From Thermoplasmata archaeon (GTDB taxonomy: Archaea; Thermoplasmatota; E2; UBA202; JdFR-43): a stretch of DNA of 10,256 nucleotides. The notes beneath the pieces are model-generated. The model saw only the letters and a program-made list of their open reading frames with translations, made no database searches and was not told where the DNA came from. Where the stretch lies: contig JAGGYX010000175.1 in assembly GCA_021162305.1 (NCBI GenBank), forward strand, positions 1-10,256, read 5' to 3'. A program made the position numbers and the translations under genes. Shown here one piece after another: positions 5,944 through 10,256 of this stretch. Each line of letters opens with the position of its first letter. Positions within the stretch are counted from its first letter, which is position 1.

Positions 5944-7491
5944 TTATGCACCTCCTGTGACAGCTGCTATATATGCCATTTTATCAGCTAAAGCCATGGC
6001 GGCTGGATGAACAATATGGTTTACAACCCATCCTGGAAATACACCAAAGAATATTATTACAAATGTGAGAACAGCCATTCCGAGAAGCATGCTCTTTGGC
6101 ACTTCTTTAACATCGTGCAATTTTGGACCCATGAAGGCAGAATGAAAAACTTTTATGAATGATGCCAGTGTAAGTATTGAAACAAGCATTGCCACGATAG
6201 AAAGAATGGGGCTTACTTTGTAACATGCTTCATATATGAGTAATTTTGATGCAAAGCCATTGAAAGGAGGTATACCAGCTATAGCAAGTGCACCTATCAT
6301 GAAAAATATGGAGGTGAATTTCATTGTATGGCCCAAGCCACCCATTTCATTTAAATTTCGAGTTCCAAGACGGTAATATATTGCGCCTGCCGTTAAGAAA
6401 AGCAACCCTTTATACATTGCATGATTTATTATGTGGAATATTCCTCCTTCCATCGCTTTTATTCCATATGTATTGAAATCTTGAGAGCCAAGCAGATATA
6501 AGCCCACGCCAACGCCAAGCAACATGTAGCCAGTCTGGCTGATAGCATGATATGCCATTAGCCTTTTGATATCCTTTTGAGGCAATGCCATTGTAACGCC
6601 AATAAACATGGAAAGCAAACCAAATATTATGATGGCAATTCCTATTGTTTGATAACTCATGAGGCTGCCATATAAGGTGAATGAAACCCTGAACAATGCA
6701 TATAAACTTGCCTGGCTTGCTGCCACCAGCATTGCCGTTATGGCGGCTGGCGCAGTGCTATAGCTGTCTGGAGCCCAGAAATGCATAGGCACAGCCCCAC
6801 ATTTCATTGCAAAGGCAGCGACAAACAAAACCAAAGCAATTTTGTCCAGCTGCGTGTATTGCATTACATGGGCTATGGCAGCGATATTAAGCAAATCGTA
6901 TTGGGCATACAGCAATGCAACAGCAAAGAGAACAAATAAAGCTGCTATATTTGAAATGACCATATATTTAAATGCTCCTTCAACAGCATCTGCATGCTGA
7001 CGATAAGCTATGAGACCGCATGAAGTTATGGAAAGAATTTCAAGGAAAACAAAGAGGTTAAACAAATCACCTGTAAATTCCATTCCTATCATGCCAGCGA
7101 GCATTAGAAGCAGGAGCGTATAATAACGAGCTTTTGCATTACTTTCTTTAATGAAAGCTATTGAGTATATTCCTGCTGCCAAGCTTACAGTTGCAGATAT
7201 CAATCCCATAAAGGCTGCCATACCATCGATTTCCAGAACAATTCTTATTGGCACAGCTGCCTGTGTTGGTATAGCGCCTGTTGGATTCTTGGCACCCATT
7301 GTATAGATTACTATGTCATTTGTAAAAACATGCCAAGCGAGTAATATGACAAGCAATTCTTCAATTATCAGAATTGCCAGAACAAATGCATTCCTTGCTT
7401 TCTTGCTTGCAATGTTTATTAATGGCGTTAGAAAAGCTGCCAGCAATGGCAAGCCAATTGCTATAGCAGGTATTGCTTCATTATAAATCAT
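5944..7491 (-). CDS. mbhH: Membrane-bound hydrogenase subunit H, MnhD/NuoN-like antiporter (MbhH)
   Basis: This is the large 515-residue ion-translocating subunit, of the proton-conducting family that includes MrpD and NuoL/M/N. About 14 hydrophobic helices are visible. Key residues fit the family: E151 in FVFLEILSIT (helix 5), K230 in AMKCGAVPMHFWAPD (helix 7), H315 in MAYHAISQTGYM, and H353/H357/K361 in the IFHIINHAMYKG segment. It would move protons (and couple Na+ exchange) in response to ferredoxin-driven H2 formation. The start ATG overlaps the mbhG stop (ATGA), with AAGGAGG upstream. Only one antiporter-size subunit is present, whereas Mbx/Mbs operons carry two. Confidence 0.96.
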   Translation of the reverse strand: MIYNEAIPAIAIGLPLLAAFLTPLINIASKKARNAFVLAILIIEELLVILLAWHVFTNDIVIYTMGAKNPTGAIPTQAAVPIRIVLEIDGMAAFMGLISATVSLAAGIYSIAFIKESNAKARYYTLLLLMLAGMIGMEFTGDLFNLFVFLEILSITSCGLIAYRQHADAVEGAFKYMVISNIAALFVLFAVALLYAQYDLLNIAAIAHVMQYTQLDKIALVLFVAAFAMKCGAVPMHFWAPDSYSTAPAAITAMLVAASQASLYALFRVSFTLYGSLMSYQTIGIAIIIFGLLSMFIGVTMALPQKDIKRLMAYHAISQTGYMLLGVGVGLYLLGSQDFNTYGIKAMEGGIFHIINHAMYKGLLFLTAGAIYYRLGTRNLNEMGGLGHTMKFTSIFFMIGALAIAGIPPFNGFASKLLIYEACYKVSPILSIVAMLVSILTLASFIKVFHSAFMGPKLHDVKEVPKSMLLGMAVLTFVIIFFGVFPGWVVNHIVHPAAMALADKMAYIAAVTGGA

Positions 7492-7844
7492 CCTTTCAAC
7501 CTCCTTGAATGACTATCCAAGCTTTTATTGTGCTCGTAGAACTTCATTATGAAAGAGAGGGTTAAAGCAAGAACAGCCACGCCTATAACAATGCTTGTGA
7601 GTGTCAAAGCTTGAGGAACGGGCAATACCATGCCTTCTGGAGCTTTCACACCAGGTGGCAAATTTGTATAAATTGGAGCAATTCCACCCTCTCTATAGCC
7701 AAGAGTAATCAAAAAGAGATTTACCCCGCTCTCAATTATTGTAATTCCTATTGCAATCTTTATAAGATTTCGCTTAAACATTACAGCATATAATCCTATT
7801 GCTATGAGCAATGCAACCGTTATGAATGGTATATTCCATATCAT
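7488..7844 (-). CDS. mbhG: Membrane-bound hydrogenase subunit G, MnhC/NuoK-like (MbhG)
   Basis: This 118-residue protein has three membrane helices, in the NuoK/MrpC family. An acidic residue, E38, lies in the second helix (ITIIESGVNLFL), as in the ion channel of NuoK. The motif LPVPQALTLTSIVIG begins the third helix at residue 74. It forms part of the antiporter module beside MbhH. The start ATG overlaps the mbhF stop (ATGA) and is preceded by GGTGATG, a weaker match to the anti-SD than at its neighbours. Confidence 0.93.
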   Translation of the reverse strand: MIWNIPFITVALLIAIGLYAVMFKRNLIKIAIGITIIESGVNLFLITLGYREGGIAPIYTNLPPGVKAPEGMVLPVPQALTLTSIVIGVAVLALTLSFIMKFYEHNKSLDSHSRRLKG

Positions 7845-8308
7845 TCTTCATCACCTGCCATAGCCATTATCATTACAACAGCTGCCAAGCCACCTATAAC
7901 CTTCATTCCAACAGCAATATTCAGTATGGGCAGCACACCGCCGCTATCCAATATTCCGCTGTTGCCTCCAAATGGTGGAATCTTTCCAAACACGGGTGTG
8001 CCAACCAAGAAATTATACATAAACGAAGTAGCCATAAAAACTCCAGCAAACGCAACCAGTGCAAATATTGCAGCTCCAATGCTTTCTGCCATACTCAGCC
8101 CTTCCTCGCTCACTTTCTTCTTCATTCTCTCATGTCCATAGGCGGCAATCATCATAACTATGGCGCTTGCCGCTATCGCTCCTCCCTGAAAGCCGCCGCC
8201 TGGCGTAAGATGACCATGCATGATGACATAGAATGAAAAGACAAGGATGAACGGCAGCAGCATCGTTGCTATAGTTCGCACTATTATGCTCATCCTTCCA
8301 TCATTCAT
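7841..8308 (-). CDS. mbhF: Membrane-bound hydrogenase subunit F, MnhB-like (MbhF)
   Basis: A 155-residue MrpB/MnhB-family membrane protein with about four helices. The family signature HGHLTPGGGFQGGAI is at 31-45, and a second glycine-rich loop lies near 105-124. It belongs to the Mrp-like cation/proton antiporter module and probably contributes to the Na+ path. The start ATG 8308 follows AAAGGAGG and overlaps the mbhE end by 8 bases. Confidence 0.93.
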   Translation of the reverse strand: MNDGRMSIIVRTIATMLLPFILVFSFYVIMHGHLTPGGGFQGGAIAASAIVMMIAAYGHERMKKKVSEEGLSMAESIGAAIFALVAFAGVFMATSFMYNFLVGTPVFGKIPPFGGNSGILDSGGVLPILNIAVGMKVIGGLAAVVMIMAMAGDEE

Positions 8309-8567
8309 TTTTTCCCTCCTTTCTCAATGTTATTAAAGCACCTGCTATTGCTGAGAACAGAACCGTTGCTTCTCCAAGAGTGTCATAACCTCTGTAATCA
8401 AAGACAACGCTTGTAACAACATTGTTGGCAGCAGTCTCATTCTGAGCATTCATGATTATATAATCATCCATCCCGCTTTCCTGCAATTCTCCGAAAGGAT
8501 GAACTTTTATTGCAGCATATATCATGAAGGCAGCAAATATTATGAAAACTATTGCTTTTGCTTTCAT
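8301..8567 (-). CDS. mbhE: Membrane-bound hydrogenase subunit E (MbhE)
   Basis: This 88-residue protein has an N-terminal helix at about 4-21 and a second at about 65-80. The block VVFDYRGYDTLGEATVLF at 54-71 is characteristic of MbhE and of the C-terminal part of MrpA, in which D and E residues line the ion route. It overlaps mbhD by ATGA, with AAGGAGGTGG just ahead of the start. The upstream stretch carries a polar loop (residues ~28-50) facing outside. Confidence 0.9.
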   Translation of the reverse strand: MKAKAIVFIIFAAFMIYAAIKVHPFGELQESGMDDYIIMNAQNETAANNVVTSVVFDYRGYDTLGEATVLFSAIAGALITLRKEGKNE

Positions 8568-8821
8568 TTTTCCACCTCCTTGCGTTGCGTCGCCCTTATG
8601 GCTATGATAAATAAAGCTGTTGTGATGCAGGCGCCGACGCCCGCCTCCGCAATTGCAACATCAGGGGCATGAAGAAGATAAAAATATAAAGAAAGCAATA
8701 GGCTCATTATGGCAAGAGCAATAACACATGCAAGCAAATCTTTCATCACAACAGCCAGAATGGCTGGAATGACTGTAAATATGGACAATATAATGAGAGC
8801 TATTCCAAAAAGACTAAGCAT
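8564..8821 (-). CDS. mbhD: Membrane-bound hydrogenase subunit D, DUF4040-type (MbhD)
   Basis: This 85-residue, three-helix protein corresponds to part of the MrpA C-terminal region. The hallmark HAPDVAIAEAGVGA is at 51-64, and E59 is the likely ion-path acid. Start: ATG 8821 lies 9 bases after GGAGG (GGAGGGTGATAAAA), so translation begins within the last codons of mbhC, an 8-base overlap. The longer in-frame reading from 8872 lies entirely inside mbhC, lacks a better ribosome binding site and is rejected. Confidence 0.9.
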   Translation of the reverse strand: MLSLFGIALIILSIFTVIPAILAVVMKDLLACVIALAIMSLLLSLYFYLLHAPDVAIAEAGVGACITTALFIIAIRATQRKEVEK

Positions 8822-9167
8822 TTTTATCACCCTCCAGCTCATCCACCATCGCTTTAGCAGGTTTAACTCCACTTCTATGAGCTGCTCTTGCTATTGCATG
8901 TGCTCCCGTTGGATTTGTAAGCAATATTGCTATTAAAGCAAAAAATGAATGTATGGCAAGGCTTATCATTGCTTTTTCTCCATCATACCATTTCCATAAG
9001 CCATACGCCATGACGGCTAAAGCAATAAAAATACTTCCGAATGTTGTGCATTTCGTTCCAGCATGTAAGCGAGTATATACGTCGGGAAAGCGAAGCAAGC
9101 CAACTGAGGCAAGTAAATTAAAGAATATGCCTATTCCAAGCAATGTGTAAATCAGTTCCCACATCAT
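8814..9167 (-). CDS. mbhC: Membrane-bound hydrogenase subunit C, MnhG-like (MbhC)
   Basis: A 117-residue MrpG/MnhG-family protein with three helices. The signature GLLRFPDVYTRLHAGTKC starts at residue 23, and LTNPTGAHAIARAAH follows at 83-97. It is part of the antiporter module. Two tandem ATGs are available (9167 and 9164); the first overlaps the mbhB stop, and a GGAGGG lies about 10 bases upstream. It ends with TAG (8816-8814), the only gene here that does so at a natural end, so TAG does act as a stop in this genome. Confidence 0.93.
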   Translation of the reverse strand: MMWELIYTLLGIGIFFNLLASVGLLRFPDVYTRLHAGTKCTTFGSIFIALAVMAYGLWKWYDGEKAMISLAIHSFFALIAILLTNPTGAHAIARAAHRSGVKPAKAMVDELEGDKNA

Positions 9168-9421
9168 ATTCTACCACCCTCCAGATATTTTGCAATCAGA
9201 ACAGTTGTTATGTAAGATAGCAATGCATACACAATGGCAACATCTATATATATGACCTCTTTCTTGGCTGCACCAAAAACGAGCATACTTGCTATAACCA
9301 GAGTATTTACTGTATCAAGTCCAACAACTCTATCTGGTATGGTTGGACCGAGTATTGCTCTTATCATCGCTATTAATATAGAAATGCTTAACAACACCAG
9401 AGTTATCATAAATGGGTTCAT
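9164..9421 (-). CDS. mbhB: Membrane-bound hydrogenase subunit B, MnhF-like (MbhB)
   Basis: An 85-residue, three-helix protein of the MrpF/MnhF family. GPTIPDRVVGLDTVN (25-39) is the family hallmark, followed by IDVAIVYALLSYITT. It is part of the antiporter module. Start: ATG 9421 overlaps the mbhA stop (ATGA) and follows AAGGAGG. A longer in-frame reading to 9472 lies within mbhA and is rejected. The length matches MnhF proteins of 85-90 residues. Confidence 0.93.
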   Translation of the reverse strand: MNPFMITLVLLSISILIAMIRAILGPTIPDRVVGLDTVNTLVIASMLVFGAAKKEVIYIDVAIVYALLSYITTVLIAKYLEGGRI

Positions 9422-9924
9422 TCTCCTATCCTCCTTGCCCAATCTGGAAATGTTGAGCAAACATACCTGCATTTACATTTTACGTCCTCTACTTCAAAAA
9501 ATTCTGGCTTAACATTTATCCAATGCACATATAGATTGCCTTCCTCGTCGACATCAACACTTAGTGTTCCAGGTGTAAGTGTAATAGAATTTGCCAGAAT
9601 CGTTATTGAAAGGTTGTTTTTTAAATGCGGAGAAAGCTTAATAATGCCAGGCTTTATCCTGCCAGTTATGACTCGATAAGCTACATCAAAATTTGCTTTT
9701 GCCATTTCATAGAAGAAACGGGGCAGATACGCAATCAAATAAAGCCATTTTTTTGGAGATAATGAACGATATTCTTTTATTGCTAATTTTTTTGTTATTA
9801 CTCCAGCTACTATGGAAAAAATTATGCCAGCTGTTATCTCGTCCCAGTTCCATAAATTGCCATTGAAAGTAAACAATAGCCACAAAACAAAGCATAAGAT
9901 TGTCGCTCCTATAAATCCCCTCAT
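9418..9924 (-). CDS. mbhA: Membrane-bound hydrogenase subunit A, MnhE-like (MbhA)
   Basis: This is the first gene of the operon, encoding a 168-residue MrpE/MnhE-family protein. Hydrophobic helices lie at about 2-20, 28-45 and 58-75, followed by a soluble domain with the signature NSITLTPGTLSVD (112-124). It sits at the end of the antiporter arm. The start ATG has no ribosome binding site upstream. A TATA-like TTTAAATA is centred about 25 bases ahead, pointing to a leaderless message. Near its C-terminus are three closely spaced cysteines, C150, C152 and C156, that I do not recall as a family feature. Confidence 0.93.
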   Translation of the reverse strand: MRGFIGATILCFVLWLLFTFNGNLWNWDEITAGIIFSIVAGVITKKLAIKEYRSLSPKKWLYLIAYLPRFFYEMAKANFDVAYRVITGRIKPGIIKLSPHLKNNLSITILANSITLTPGTLSVDVDEEGNLYVHWINVKPEFFEVEDVKCKCRYVCSTFPDWARRIGE

Positions 9925-10043
9925 CGATGGGAATATGTAAAATATTATTTAAAAATTCGCTCGGTTTTGCATTATAAATGCACTATCGTTATAATTAGGT
10001 ATATTTTCATGACAAATTTATTTTAATTTTACAAAATTTTAAC
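9925..10043 (-). other. AT-rich intergenic region between the exchanger and the mbh operon
   Basis: Downstream of the exchanger stop, the minus strand has T-rich runs (AAAATTTTGTAAAATT, AATAAATTTG) that could terminate its transcript. The mbh TATA boxes follow. No coding potential or RNA gene is seen. Confidence 0.4.
9946..9953 (-). promoter_or_regulatory. TATA box of the mbh operon, giving a probably leaderless transcript
   Basis: TTTAAATA on the minus strand fits the archaeal box A consensus exactly. Its centre is about 25-26 bases from the mbhA ATG, so initiation would fall at or next to the start codon. No GGAGG-like element lies between. A second TATA-like TTTATAAT at 9978-9971 would start about 25 bases further upstream and could give a leadered alternative. 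I did not find a clear GTT-N3-AAC (SurR-like) site. Confidence 0.55.
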
Positions 10044-10256
10044 TCACAAATACAAAAGAAACAGGAAAATGGCGTAAAATATGAGGAAAGTCACGCCGAT
10101 CATTCTGCTATACAATTTCTTCCACGCTATCATCGTTATCAAAAAAGAGGCGAAAATGAAAAACAGAAAGGTTAAATCTATGGAAACCGCGATTTTCCCT
10201 ACAATGCATGATAGCCCTAAAACGATACCAAGGTTGACAATATTGCTCCCTATTAC
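10044..10256 (-). CDS. Sodium/calcium exchanger family protein, C-terminal part (truncated by the window edge)
   Basis: The minus-strand frame entering at the right edge is open for 70 residues to a TGA at 10046-10044. It begins VIGSNIVNLGIVLG, the GSN-x-x-N motif of the second alpha repeat of CaCA-type (CaxA/YrbG-like) cation exchangers, in which the asparagine-rich turn binds the cation. Two hydrophobic helices follow (about residues 29-43 and 52-69), separated by a basic turn (WKKLYSR), matching the usual C-terminus of these proteins. The product would exchange Na+ for Ca2+ across the membrane. It lies 119 bases ahead of mbhA in the same direction, but mbhA has its own promoter. The family call rests on a short fragment. 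Confidence 0.7.
   Translation of the reverse strand, partial: VIGSNIVNLGIVLGLSCIVGKIAVSIDLTFLFFIFASFLITMIAWKKLYSRMIGVTFLIFYAIFLFLLYL

Noticed and set aside
7826-8236. Plus-strand open frame of 136 residues opposite mbhF
   Set aside because: Low-complexity, His/Ser/Asn-rich translation typical of an antisense shadow. The minus strand encodes a clear MnhB protein.
8822-8872. N-terminal extension of mbhD
   Set aside because: It lies wholly within mbhC, and the ATG at 8821 has a well-spaced GGAGG.
2450-9924. Identity as Mbx/Mbs (sulfane sulfur reductase) or complex I
   Set aside because: MbhL keeps both CxxC nickel motifs (C66/C69, C370/C373), there is one MbhH rather than two, and MbhI is present.
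1-10256. CRISPR array or tRNA/rRNA gene
   Set aside because: I saw no regularly spaced direct repeats and no cloverleaf or rRNA-like stretch. The only extended non-coding structure is the left-edge hairpin.

Overview
The window looks archaeal. It is AT-rich and contains a complete 14-subunit membrane-bound [NiFe] hydrogenase (Mbh, group 4d) operon of the kind best known from Thermococcales. TATA-like boxes of the TTTAAATA type sit about 25-30 bases ahead of the two transcription units, and the first hydrogenase gene appears to be leaderless. The species cannot be fixed from sequence alone. A euryarchaeal or related heterotrophic, H2-evolving anaerobe is the best guess.

Layout. Bases 1-154 hold a long imperfect hairpin, then a short inverted repeat and a TATA-like box. 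Bases 164-1989 (+) carry a two-gene type II restriction-modification system: a HinfI/CcrM-like beta-class adenine methyltransferase overlapping a PD-(D/E)xK endonuclease by 4 bases. A short hairpin with a T-rich tail separates it from the convergent hydrogenase operon. That operon reads right to left from 9924 to 2052 in the canonical order mbhABCDEFGHIJKLMN, and nearly every junction is an ATGA-type overlap with a GGAGG-like ribosome binding site. At the right edge (10044-10256, -) is the C-terminal 70 residues of a sodium/calcium-exchanger-like protein, truncated by the window.

How the genes work together. MbhJ, K, L and N form the ferredoxin-oxidising, H2-producing peripheral arm: iron-sulfur subunits feed the NiFe centre of MbhL. 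MbhM anchors this arm. MbhA-H form an Mrp-like cation/proton antiporter arm, and MbhI bridges the two. Proton reduction by ferredoxin would thus be coupled to cation (probably Na+) export. The exchanger at the right edge would be a possible user of that gradient.

The most notable anomaly is a single in-frame TAG codon (4389-4387) in mbhL, at a position I expect to be tyrosine in this family. Everything else needed for a working large subunit, including all four Ni-binding cysteines, is present on either side in the same frame. It is either a sequencing error, a recent nonsense mutation, or genuine UAG decoding (pyrrolysine or a suppressor tRNA). The second notable item is the left-edge hairpin, which has some architectural similarity to an integron attC or another single-strand recombination site next to the R-M cassette.
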